From positions 1 through 7,238 of the forward strand of contig DAOVUK010000154.1 in the NCBI GenBank assembly GCA_030632625.1: a stretch of DNA of 7,238 nucleotides, read 5' to 3'. Both the position numbers and the translations under genes were made by a program. Below are positions 1 to 6,917 of this stretch, in pieces (position 1 is the first letter of the stretch; the number at the start of each line of letters is the position of its first letter). Source of the DNA: Gammaproteobacteria bacterium. GTDB taxonomy: Bacteria; Pseudomonadota; Gammaproteobacteria; GRL18. The notes beneath the pieces are model-generated. The model was not told where the DNA came from, did not search any database, and worked only from the letters and a program-made list of their open reading frames with translations.

Positions 1-57
1 AAAAAAAAAAGGCGCATTGTTTTTTTTATAAGCATTCTGATATTCCTTAAATGGTTA

Positions 58-215
58 GGGATGAGGCATTTATTAAAGTACCAATCTAACTTGTCTAAAA
101 AAACAATAGCGTCGTTGTGAAACCTTGAAAGATACTGATATTCCTGCGGTTCCACGCCTAGCTCTTGATTTTTTATCCTGCGTTATCTTTGGTACTTTAA
201 TAATTGCCTCATCCC
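58..215. repeat. 158-bp element bounded by 27-bp inverted repeats (MITE-like or structured RNA)
   Basis: The left arm (58-84, beginning GGGATGAGGC) and the right arm (189-215, ending GCCTCATCCC) are reverse complements over 27 bases with a single mismatch, at base 69. The element is flanked on both sides by the trinucleotide TTA (55-57 and 216-218), which could be a 3-bp target-site duplication. Inside the 104-bp spacer a second imperfect pair, GTGAAACC (117-124) and GGTTCCAC (148-155), could form a nested hairpin. I see no open reading frame in it. Known classes that look like this are miniature inverted-repeat transposable elements and extragenic palindromic repeats; a folded non-coding RNA is also possible. 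The repeat is seen directly; its mobile nature is inference. It lies just upstream of the promoter for the YdcH-family gene. Confidence 0.6.
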
Positions 216-227
216 TTAATCTTGATT

Positions 228-256
228 TTGATATAGTTATAACAGATACTTATAAT
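228..256 (+). promoter_or_regulatory. Predicted sigma70 promoter of the YdcH-family gene
   Basis: The sequence shows TTGATA at 228-233 (one mismatch to the -35 consensus TTGACA), a 17-base spacer, and a perfect TATAAT at 251-256. Transcription would start near 263, leaving a leader of only about 18 bases before the ATG at 281. The leader shows no clear Shine-Dalgarno sequence. The promoter sits 13 bases outside the right arm of the inverted-repeat element, so the element ends do not form part of the promoter, although they could influence it. Confidence 0.65.
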
Positions 257-280
257 CTAATCTGACAAAAAAGCAAACTT

Positions 281-484
281 ATGAATGAAGTAGAAAAGCA
301 CAAAATACGTGAAAAGCTTGAAGAACTGAAGCTTGAACACCGCGATCTGGATGATGCTATTCATCATATGCCGACAACAATTCACACCCTGCTGCAAATT
401 TCTCGTCTTAAAAAACGTAAACTCTGTCTAAAAGACAAGATAATCAAGCTGGAAAATATGCTGATCCCTGATATTATTGCCTGA
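281..484 (+). CDS. YdcH family protein (DUF465), small basic coiled-coil protein
   Basis: This 67-residue protein matches the DUF465/YdcH pattern: an N-terminal helix rich in Lys and Glu, a central LEHRDLDDAI segment (residues 19-28), and the hallmark LKKRKLCLKDKI stretch (43-54) in which the basic LKxxKLxLKD core is conserved. The length fits the family, which is usually about 65-80 residues. The protein should be cytosolic and largely helical, forming a coiled-coil hairpin; it has no signal peptide or membrane segment. The molecular role of the family is not established, so no function is claimed. The ATG follows a strong predicted promoter at short distance but lacks an obvious ribosome binding site. 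The gene is monocistronic and converges on the antiporter gene, with 22 bases between the stop codons. Confidence 0.85.
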   Translation: MNEVEKHKIREKLEELKLEHRDLDDAIHHMPTTIHTLLQISRLKKRKLCLKDKIIKLENMLIPDIIA

Positions 485-505
485 TACTCTTTTCTGATAC
501 AGGCG

Positions 506-539
506 CTCAGAGGTTTCCTTTCACTGAGGGTTTATTTTT
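506..539 (+). terminator. Weak candidate terminator after the YdcH-family gene
   Basis: CTCAG (506-510) and CTGAG (524-528) can pair, with a possible inner AGG/CCT pairing, and are followed by a T-rich run (531-539, TTTATTTTT). The stem is short, and it overlaps the stop codon and last codons of the convergent antiporter gene. It would act on the rightward transcript. This is a pattern-based suggestion only. Confidence 0.3.
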
Positions 540-2147
540 CAATCTTTTTTTACTATCCAGTAGATTATGTCTCACATGCTCTGCAAAACCAATACCTGCT
601 TCAGAATAAAAATTATACACCGCAGCTGCACCCGCATTTTTTAATAGACTAATTTCATCATCATACATGGCAATCGCAGCAATATGCCCCTGAAAACCTT
701 TTTCTTTTAACTGCTTCACAGTAAACAGATTTTTATCAAAATCTGGCAGATTTAAAAAAGCCATGGATATTTCAGTTAAATCAATGGTTCCCCAAAAATC
801 CTTATCCATTACATCGGCATAGATCACTTTTCTATTGTAAATTCCATGCTCTTTAAATACACCTGTATCAAAATCAATACCCACAACTTTATTATAAAAA
901 TGATAATTGAGATCCTCATAAACACCGGTACCAATTCTTCCCATGCCAAACACCAGAATATTAGCTCCTGAAACATCAACGGGTAATTCATCTTTCAGGC
1001 GTGTTTCTGATTGCCAGTATCTGAGCTTTGCAGAGTATCGGGCATATAATTCATGAGCAGCCGCATTGAGAGGGGATGCAATAACAAAGGTCATTGCCAG
1101 AGCAATGGCTATGGTGATCAGCCAGGATTGACTCATCCAGCCATTATTGACGCCAATAGCGCCGACAATCAGACCAAATTCCGAATAATTAGCTAAACTG
1201 AGTGAGGTAAGAAAAGAAGTTCTGGATCTTAAGCGTGTTTTAACTGATAACCAGAAAAAGAGCAGAACCTTAGCAACCATAAACAACGATAAAATACTGG
1301 CCAGGATAAGATTTTCAACTGAGGGATCGCCGGACAGGCCAATATTGACAAAAAATCCAATCAGAAAAAGATCTTTAAAATTATAAAGGGTTTTAGCAAC
1401 CTCAGCGGCTTTACTATGCCGGGCTAACAAGATACCAAAGATCAAAGCACCTAAATCAGCTTTCATACCTACAAGCTCAAACACAGCCGCACCGCCGACA
1501 GCCAGAAGCAAGCTATATAAAACCAGTAATTCACCATGTTCAACCTGATCCATTAATTTATACAGGAGCGGACGAACAAATGGCAAACCCAGGAGGACCA
1601 GAGCCCATACAGAGGGAATTTTACCGGTTGATGCGGTCAGAAAAACTACGGCAAAAATATCCTGAACAATCAGGATACCAATGGCAAGTTGTGCATAAAG
1701 AGCCCCCATTTCATTCTTACCTTCCAGCACCTTAACAGCAAAGACAGTACTGGAAAAGCTCAGTGCAAAAGCAATCAGCAGGGCTGCCCAGATATCAATG
1801 TCAGCAAAGGTCTCTAAGCCGGTGAGGCTAAGGGCAAAAAACAGTCCGGCATAAAACAGTATAGTGATCAGCATATGGGCTGATGCCACACCCCATATCT
1901 GGATCCGCAGCAGGCTTTTTAGATTCAGCTTCAAACCAATGGTAAACAACATCAGAGTCACACCCAGATCAGCGATTTCCCGCAGTTCATGGGTACTTTC
2001 CAGACCATAGGCTTTGAAAATAAAGCCTACCACTAAAAATCCCACCATCGGGGGAAGGCCGATTTTATAGGCCATCAGCCCCATAAAAAAGGTGGCTAAA
2101 ATCCATTCAGTTTCCTGCAGGGAAATAACTATCCAGTTCAAATCCAT
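507..2147 (-). CDS. CPA2 family monovalent cation:proton antiporter with RCK/TrkA-N domain (Kef/YbaL-type)
   Basis: This 546-residue inner-membrane protein has a Na+/H+ exchanger-type transport domain (about residues 8-365, roughly a dozen hydrophobic segments) followed by a cytosolic NAD-binding RCK/TrkA-N domain (about 394-530). Visible family signatures are LGVTLMLFTIGLKLN (61-75), the QD pair in ILIVQDIF (Q162, D163) typical of Kef-like transporters, ADLGALIFGILLA (230-242) and the FVNIGLSG segment (266-273). The RCK domain shows a Rossmann GxGxxG motif (G400, G402, G405) and an acidic residue ending the second strand (VVGIDFD, about 421-427). The protein stops soon after the Rossmann fold, so no separate TrkA-C domain is evident. 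By family it exchanges K+ or Na+ for H+ under nucleotide control; which ion is not readable from sequence. The ATG at 2147 is the only methionine before the first membrane helix, and its ribosome binding site is weak. It lies 154 bases downstream of the letB-like gene, separated by the octamer satellite. Confidence 0.88.
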   Translation of the reverse strand: MDLNWIVISLQETEWILATFFMGLMAYKIGLPPMVGFLVVGFIFKAYGLESTHELREIADLGVTLMLFTIGLKLNLKSLLRIQIWGVASAHMLITILFYAGLFFALSLTGLETFADIDIWAALLIAFALSFSSTVFAVKVLEGKNEMGALYAQLAIGILIVQDIFAVVFLTASTGKIPSVWALVLLGLPFVRPLLYKLMDQVEHGELLVLYSLLLAVGGAAVFELVGMKADLGALIFGILLARHSKAAEVAKTLYNFKDLFLIGFFVNIGLSGDPSVENLILASILSLFMVAKVLLFFWLSVKTRLRSRTSFLTSLSLANYSEFGLIVGAIGVNNGWMSQSWLITIAIALAMTFVIASPLNAAAHELYARYSAKLRYWQSETRLKDELPVDVSGANILVFGMGRIGTGVYEDLNYHFYNKVVGIDFDTGVFKEHGIYNRKVIYADVMDKDFWGTIDLTEISMAFLNLPDFDKNLFTVKQLKEKGFQGHIAAIAMYDDEISLLKNAGAAAVYNFYSEAGIGFAEHVRHNLLDSKKRLKNKPSVKGNL

Positions 2148-2164
2148 AAGTAGTGTTTCTGCCT

Positions 2165-2302
2165 GTTTTTATTATGTTGGTCAGTATTTATGTTAGTACG
2201 TTTTTATGTTAGTAAGTTGGTAAGTTTTTATGTTGGTACGTTTTTATGTTTTACATATCAACATACCAACTTACAAACATATCAACTTACCAACCTAAAA
2301 CC
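2165..2302. repeat. Head-to-head octanucleotide satellite filling the antiporter/letB-like gap
   Basis: On the plus strand nine consecutive 8-base units, each beginning with GT, run without phase slip from 2176 to 2247. They alternate between a GTTRGTAN class (for example 2192-2199, 2208-2215, 2216-2223, 2232-2239) and a GTTTTTAT class (2200-2207, 2224-2231, 2240-2247); one further GTTTTTAT lies at 2165-2172. On the minus strand five units of the same family run in phase from 2294 down to 2255 (GTTGGTAA, GTTGATAT, GTTTGTAA, GTTGGTAT, GTTGATAT), and a degenerate unit touches the letB-like stop codon. The two arrays face each other, so 11-base complementary pairs exist: GTTGGTAAGTT 2216-2226 with 2284-2294, and GTAAGTTGGTA 2212-2222 with 2264-2274. 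A TATGT/ACATA tip lies at 2245-2257. In RNA this could fold into alternative long hairpins that hinder transcription or RNase movement between the two genes. Confidence 0.8.
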
Positions 2303-5300
2303 TAATCCTGTTGCGTTTCTTTTGCTAAATGAATAATAGGATTCCATTGCGTCCATTCCTGTTTGGGTTCATCATGCAAAACAAAAAAACTGCCGGGTGA
2401 GAGCATTTTACCCATTCGCTCATTGTCAGGTGTTGCAAAGGCAATGCCGCCGGCCAGAACAGACTCTAATGATTCTGTCCTGATTTTTGAAGTACCAAAC
2501 AAACTGATATCCACAGCGATACCACTGGCATGCCAGAACTTACTATTTTCGCGAATCAATGGCTTAAATCGATTTCTAATACTCAGATGAATTAAAATTT
2601 GATCGGCAGTATCAGCTAATTCAGAACCAAGCACCGTACCCACCCTGACCTGACGGTAATAAACTGGATCACCGGTTTTAACTGAACTTAAACGAGATGC
2701 CGTTAAACTCACATTAAAGCCACTGTCGCTCTGAGTAATGAGTGGTTTTTCTTCCAGGCCAATAAAAAAGCCTGTCGATTTACCCTTAACGGGCTGAACA
2801 GTAATATAGCTGCCCTTTAACAAGGTATCCAGATTTTCTGTCCTGACCAGTCCCAACTTTGCTGTACTGACCCAAAAGTGAGATTTTTTTCCTAATACTG
2901 GTTTTAATAATGCATTCAGCTCCAGGGTCACCCAGACCGAATCAGAATTTTTTTCGCTGAGACTGATGGTTTCGACATTACCCACAGTGATTCCTCGATA
3001 TTGAACCTTACTGCCAACAACCAGTCCCTTGGGCTCCTTAAATTGAACCCGGACATAAAAGGCATTAGAGCGTGCCGCTTCAAAATCCTTAAACAAACGA
3101 TAGATGGTTCTGTTAAGTACTTTTTTTGACCTTGCCCGGGCTGATTTAGTTTGCTGAGTATTGCCTTTAGAAACAGGCTCTTTGCTGATATGATTTTTAG
3201 GCGCATTGTATAAAGCAATACCACCTCGAATAATGCTTTCAAATGATTCAGTCTGTATTTCAATACCTGCAAGGCTGGCATCAATCTGAAACCCTGAAGC
3301 ATTATAGAAACGGGATTTTGCAGTCACCATATCCATATATTGAGGCCAGATATGAATCAGAATATTAATATTGGTTCTATCCTTTGCCAGTTCATAATCC
3401 TGCACATCCCCGATTTTAATGCGATTATACATCACCGGTGCACCAACACTAATAGAACCTAATTGTGAACTGGTCAGTTTTAAATGCAATCCGGGATAAT
3501 TATGCTCAAAAGGAGGCCGGCTTTGAGTAACATTAAATGATGTTTTCTTTTTCTTGCTTGAACCAATTCTCAGAGTAATATAATCACCACTTATCAAAGC
3601 CCCTAAGTTTATAATTTCACCTAATGATATCTTGGGTTTGACCATCCAGAATTTGGTATCTTCAACCAGGGCATCTTTAGTAATAGGATCAAGAGTCACT
3701 GTTGCAGTGACTGTCTTTTGAGTTTTATTCGGTGTAATAGTTTGTACCAGTCCTAAAACAATTCCCTTATAAACAACTTTAGTGACACCTTCAGTTAATC
3801 CCGTTGCGTCGTCAAAAACCAGGGAAATTTCAATCCCGGCTTTGGCATCATCAAAATCTTTATACAGCTCAAAACTATCACCATTTTCACTTTCAGAATG
3901 ATTTTTTTCAAATTCAGGCGTATAAAATGCCACCCCCCCTTTCAACAGACTCATGAGTGATTCCGTGTGAATTTTAATGCCGGAAACACCACCTTTAATA
4001 TTTAAACCACTGACATTATAAAAATGGCTGTTCTTTTTCACTAAATGAGCAAATTCAGGTTTTATAAAGGCTTTTAATTGTACTTTTTTTGCATCTTCTG
4101 TGAGTTTAAAACCTTCAATATTACCCACAGGAATATTTTTATAATAAATGGGAGAGCCTTTATTAATTGAGCCTAAAACATTGGCTTCAAGAAAAATATG
4201 CAGGCCGGGCATACTTGAAGAAAGAGCTGGCACCGATTCGGATACGGTGAACTCCCTTTGAAACTTACCTTTCAGGGCAGGCCTCATCTGAATATAGTTA
4301 CCGCTCAATAAGGCATCCAGTCCTGATATATTTAATAGACTGACACTGGGCTTAACTACCCAGAACTGAGTATTTTCTGTCAGCGCATTTTCCAGAAGAG
4401 GATCGATACTGGCTAATACAATCGTCTCATTTGTTTTCATGTCATAAGAGAACCGGCCTATACGACCAATGGTACGTCCCTGAAATTTAATTTCTGTCGT
4501 ATTCTCCTGAAGGGACTCTACACTCTTAAAGCGCAGCACAACTGGAATACCAACCTGAGCTGCTTCAAAGTCACTATACAGCAGATAAAAATCACCATGT
4601 TTAGCGGGTTTGCTGTCTTGTTTTTGTTTAGGATTATAAAAGGCGATACCACCCGCTAAAACTGAGATGATGGATTCGGTTTCAATCTGAACACCGGATA
4701 AGCCGGCATTGATTTTTATACCGCTGACATTATAAAAGTGAGAGTTTTCCTTTACCAGATGGGCATATTCCGGTTTGATTAAAACCCAGGCGTGTATTTC
4801 AGTATCATTTTCTTCCAGCGTATAGTTAATGACTTCACCAACAGGGATCTGCTTATAGTAAATCACAGTGCCCCGATCGACGGATTCCAGACGATTCAGT
4901 CTGAGTTTAATATGCAGTCCGGGGGTATCTGTTGATGGCGGTGGCGGCACATCCAGCGCAATAAAATCACGTTTAGCCTGACCAGTGTCATCGGCATCAA
5001 TAGCAATATAACGACCGCCAAGTATTGTATCCAGTCCGGAGATGCCGGAGAGTGAGATACGTGGCTCAACAACCCAGAATTTTGTATTCTCATTGAGAAA
5101 AGATGCTGCTTTTTTATCCATCTCAATATGCAGAATGACATTTTGCAGATCCTCTGTAACAATTCTGTCTTTAACAATACCTGCTGTGAGCCCCTTGTAT
5201 AAAATCTTTGTTTTGCCAATATCAATACCTTCAGCAGTAGATACCTGCAGGGTAATCATTATTCCGGCATTGAGATAACTTTTGAGGATTAATCCCAGAC

Positions 5301-5418
5301 CAATCAACAAGGCAACAATGGGTAAAATCCAGACCGGGGAAAAGCTTTTTCTGGCACTCACTTTCGCTTGTGCGAACTGCCCCGAATCCATTGTTTCATT
5401 TTCCTGGTTATTATTCAT
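2302..5418 (-). CDS. letB: LetB/PqiB-like MCE protein with eight MCE (MlaD) domains
   Basis: This 1038-residue protein has a short cytosolic N-terminus, one membrane anchor (about 29-50) and a long periplasmic part. I count eight MCE domains, at about 52-143, 167-262, 290-381, 405-500, 528-618, 643-739, 787-878 and 900-997. Odd domains carry an FWVVxP-type strand (114, 352, 590, 848); even domains carry FYNxSG (228, 466, 704) or FWHASG (961), followed by a TES-xxS-xxxGG helix-turn. The alternation implies four duplicated pairs. In the family, MCE domains form hexameric rings stacked into a hydrophobic tunnel that moves lipids between inner and outer membranes; PqiB has three domains and E. 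coli LetB seven in 877 residues. The linker between domains 6 and 7 (about 740-772) is long, polar and basic. The ATG overlaps the end of the upstream LetA-half gene by 8 bases, so translation is probably coupled. The name rests on domain number and the LetA neighbours; a PqiB-type name is possible. Confidence 0.88.
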   Translation of the reverse strand: MNNNQENETMDSGQFAQAKVSARKSFSPVWILPIVALLIGLGLILKSYLNAGIMITLQVSTAEGIDIGKTKILYKGLTAGIVKDRIVTEDLQNVILHIEMDKKAASFLNENTKFWVVEPRISLSGISGLDTILGGRYIAIDADDTGQAKRDFIALDVPPPPSTDTPGLHIKLRLNRLESVDRGTVIYYKQIPVGEVINYTLEENDTEIHAWVLIKPEYAHLVKENSHFYNVSGIKINAGLSGVQIETESIISVLAGGIAFYNPKQKQDSKPAKHGDFYLLYSDFEAAQVGIPVVLRFKSVESLQENTTEIKFQGRTIGRIGRFSYDMKTNETIVLASIDPLLENALTENTQFWVVKPSVSLLNISGLDALLSGNYIQMRPALKGKFQREFTVSESVPALSSSMPGLHIFLEANVLGSINKGSPIYYKNIPVGNIEGFKLTEDAKKVQLKAFIKPEFAHLVKKNSHFYNVSGLNIKGGVSGIKIHTESLMSLLKGGVAFYTPEFEKNHSESENGDSFELYKDFDDAKAGIEISLVFDDATGLTEGVTKVVYKGIVLGLVQTITPNKTQKTVTATVTLDPITKDALVEDTKFWMVKPKISLGEIINLGALISGDYITLRIGSSKKKKTSFNVTQSRPPFEHNYPGLHLKLTSSQLGSISVGAPVMYNRIKIGDVQDYELAKDRTNINILIHIWPQYMDMVTAKSRFYNASGFQIDASLAGIEIQTESFESIIRGGIALYNAPKNHISKEPVSKGNTQQTKSARARSKKVLNRTIYRLFKDFEAARSNAFYVRVQFKEPKGLVVGSKVQYRGITVGNVETISLSEKNSDSVWVTLELNALLKPVLGKKSHFWVSTAKLGLVRTENLDTLLKGSYITVQPVKGKSTGFFIGLEEKPLITQSDSGFNVSLTASRLSSVKTGDPVYYRQVRVGTVLGSELADTADQILIHLSIRNRFKPLIRENSKFWHASGIAVDISLFGTSKIRTESLESVLAGGIAFATPDNERMGKMLSPGSFFVLHDEPKQEWTQWNPIIHLAKETQQD

Positions 5419-6127
5419 TATGTGATATTTCTAATTCTTGTTGACAGTTGTTGGTTTCTGCTACGTTATAATCCCAAAGCAGGCGTGTATCAAAACTACT
5501 GGCTGCCAGCATCGTCAGCACCACAACACAGCCAAAGGCCGTCGCTGCATTTCCGGCAGTAATAACAGCCACACCATTAATATTCACCAGTGCCGCCAGA
5601 ATGGAGATAACAAAGATATCCAGCATAGACCAGCGGCCAATAAATTCAATAAAGCGGAACATTCTAATCCGCTGCCGATCAGTTATATTTATCTGGTATT
5701 TTAATGACAATAATATCATCAGAATGCCAATCATTTTAAATACGGGTACCAGAACACTGGCAACAAAAACAACAAAGGCAACCGAATAAGAACCCATTTG
5801 CAGCAGCAGGATAACGCCGCCTATTATGGTCGAAGGATCATCCTGACCAAAATAAACAACATTCATAATAGTCAAAATATTAGCTGGTATAAATAATATC
5901 ATAGAAGAAATTAACAGCGCCCAGGTGCGATTCAGACTATTGGGCTTACGTTGATGGAGGTCAGCGCCACAGCGAGAACATTGCAGATCAACTTGAGAAA
6001 TATAATGGTGTATTGAGTGACATTCTGTGCATAGAACCAGGCCAGCCTCTTTACCGGTCATCAACTCCCGTTCCAGTTTTTCCTTGTTCAAGGATGTCTG
6101 TGTGTTCGCCTTTTTACTGGAAATCAC
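5411..6127 (-). CDS. LetA/PqiA-type membrane protein, C-terminal half equivalent
   Basis: This is the second of two half-size LetA/PqiA proteins. It begins with a polar N-terminus and a zinc ribbon with cysteines at 33, 36, 50 and 53 (CTEC then CSRC). Four membrane segments follow, carrying the family motifs PANILTIM (about 81-88), LVPVFKM (about 126-132) and GRWSMLDIF (about 164-172). The E. coli proteins LetA (YebS) and PqiA contain two such ribbon-plus-membrane modules in one chain of a little over 400 residues; here each is a separate gene. The role is an inner-membrane partner feeding or energising lipid transfer through the adjacent MCE tube. I choose the GTG at 6127 as start: it overlaps the TGA of the preceding gene as GTGA, and an AGGA lies 9 bases upstream. 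A TTG at 6133 is also in frame but only 3 bases from that AGGA; the first ATG (at residue 23) has a GGAG only 3 bases away. The stop overlaps the letB-like start by 8 bases. Confidence 0.85.
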   Translation of the reverse strand: MISSKKANTQTSLNKEKLERELMTGKEAGLVLCTECHSIHHYISQVDLQCSRCGADLHQRKPNSLNRTWALLISSMILFIPANILTIMNVVYFGQDDPSTIIGGVILLLQMGSYSVAFVVFVASVLVPVFKMIGILMILLSLKYQINITDRQRIRMFRFIEFIGRWSMLDIFVISILAALVNINGVAVITAGNAATAFGCVVVLTMLAASSFDTRLLWDYNVAETNNCQQELEISHNE

Positions 6128-6828
6128 TGACAAATTTCCTGCTTATTGCTGCCTGAACTTTTCTTTGTAAGCAGCTTTTTTTTCAGTAACAGACTCCATA
6201 CTTCATGGTGATTAAGTGACGTCGTTGCCAGAATAGAAGTCAGTAATAAGCCGGCATAGGCCCACAGTCCAAAACCGGGCTGAATTTCTGCCATAGATAA
6301 TAATTTAACTACCGAGACAATAATTCCCAGCATATAAACATCTAACATCCCCCACTCTTCTATATGATGATATAAACGAAAGGACCAGAACAAACTGCTA
6401 TGATAATAATTAACAGAAATGCTTAAAGTAACATAAAACAATAATAGCAGTCGCAGCAGCGGCACCAGCAAACTGCTCATAAAGGTCAGAATAGCCACCA
6501 GATAGTATTGCTCCTGCATCAGGACACGAGCGCCGCCAAGCAGACTTTGCTGTTGTGATAAACCACTCATATTCAGGGTCATGATAGATTCAGTCACTGC
6601 GGGATAAAAACAGAACAGGGCAGTAATGGTATAAGCCAGAGTTTTACTGATAGTATTATGTTTCTGCCGGTATAATACATGCCCGCATCGGGGACATTCT
6701 AACTTACTGCCCTCAGCAATTTCCTGATTCTGAATCAGCAAGTCACATTCATGGCAAAGCAGGATTTTTGAATTAATGGGATAAACTCCAATGACATGCA
6801 AGAAACAATAAAAAGCAATGTTTATCAA
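6124..6828 (-). CDS. LetA/PqiA-type membrane protein, N-terminal half equivalent (start uncertain)
   Basis: This protein is up to 234 residues and has the same layout as its downstream neighbour. It has a zinc ribbon (cysteines 25, 28, 45, 48: CHEC then CPRC) and then four membrane segments with FYPAVTESIMTL (74-85, the counterpart of the PANI segment), LLVPLLRLL (120-128) and EEWGMLDVYMLG (157-168). It ends in a lysine-rich cytosolic tail. It should work in the inner membrane with the neighbouring half and the MCE protein. There is no ATG before the zinc ribbon. The coordinates give the longest reading, from a TTG at 6828, but that codon lies at or before the transcription start expected from the promoter at 6832-6860. 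More likely starts are TTG at 6801 (residue 10) or an ATT at 6777 (residue 18), which has GGAG 8 bases upstream. It is the first gene of the operon and overlaps the next by four bases (GTGA). Confidence 0.82.
   Translation of the reverse strand: MINIAFYCFLHVIGVYPINSKILLCHECDLLIQNQEIAEGSKLECPRCGHVLYRQKHNTISKTLAYTITALFCFYPAVTESIMTLNMSGLSQQQSLLGGARVLMQEQYYLVAILTFMSSLLVPLLRLLLLFYVTLSISVNYYHSSLFWSFRLYHHIEEWGMLDVYMLGIIVSVVKLLSMAEIQPGFGLWAYAGLLLTSILATTSLNHHEVWSLLLKKKLLTKKSSGSNKQEICQ
6135..6140 (-). promoter_or_regulatory. Ribosome binding site deciding the start of the second LetA-half gene
   Basis: Read on the minus strand the bases are AGGAAA. The AGGA core (6140-6137) is 9 bases from the GTG at 6127 but only 3 bases from the in-frame TTG at 6133. 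The spacing, together with the GTGA overlap with the preceding stop, favours the GTG. Confidence 0.6.
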
Positions 6829-6831
6829 TAG

Positions 6832-6860
6832 AATATAGCTAAAAAAACATTATAAATCAA
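6832..6860 (-). promoter_or_regulatory. Candidate promoter of the LetA-LetA-LetB operon
   Basis: Read on the minus strand there is TTGATT (6860-6855), a 17-base spacer, then TATATT (6837-6832), a fair sigma70 match. A TATAAT also occurs in the spacer (6854-6849) but has no good -35 at the right distance. Transcription from TATATT would start near 6825, downstream of the first bases of the longest reading of the LetA N-half gene, which argues for a start codon further inside. The surrounding 6829-6917 stretch is AT-rich and has no gene. Confidence 0.45.
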
Positions 6861-6917
6861 TAATATCAAATTTCTTTACCGAGTAATTTTGGAGTTGGAG
6901 AACAGATAAAATTAAAG

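Noticed and set aside
1..30. A-tract plus T-tract resembling a terminator at the left edge
   Set aside because: A10 and T-run flank GGCGCATTG, but there is no GC-rich stem to pair, and the sequence is cut by the window edge.
37..145. Direct repeat CTGATATTCCT at 37-47 and 135-145
   Set aside because: It is only 11 bases in AT-rich DNA, with one copy outside and one inside the inverted-repeat element, so it does not mark element ends. Probably chance.
58..256. Invertible promoter switch bounded by the 27-bp inverted repeats
   Set aside because: The clear promoter (228-256) lies outside the repeats, and no recombinase gene is visible, so inversion would not turn the promoter.
2176..2294. CRISPR-like array in the letB/antiporter gap
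   Set aside because: The units are 8 bases long, adjacent and without unique spacers, and the two halves are in opposite orientation. It is a simple satellite, not a CRISPR.
2928..3302. Reading frame of 124 codons inside the letB-like gene, and similar ones at 4896-5225, 5042-5278, 5438-5704 and 2363-2590
   Set aside because: All lie within strongly supported genes in other frames and show no recognisable domain; they are shadows of the real coding sequence.
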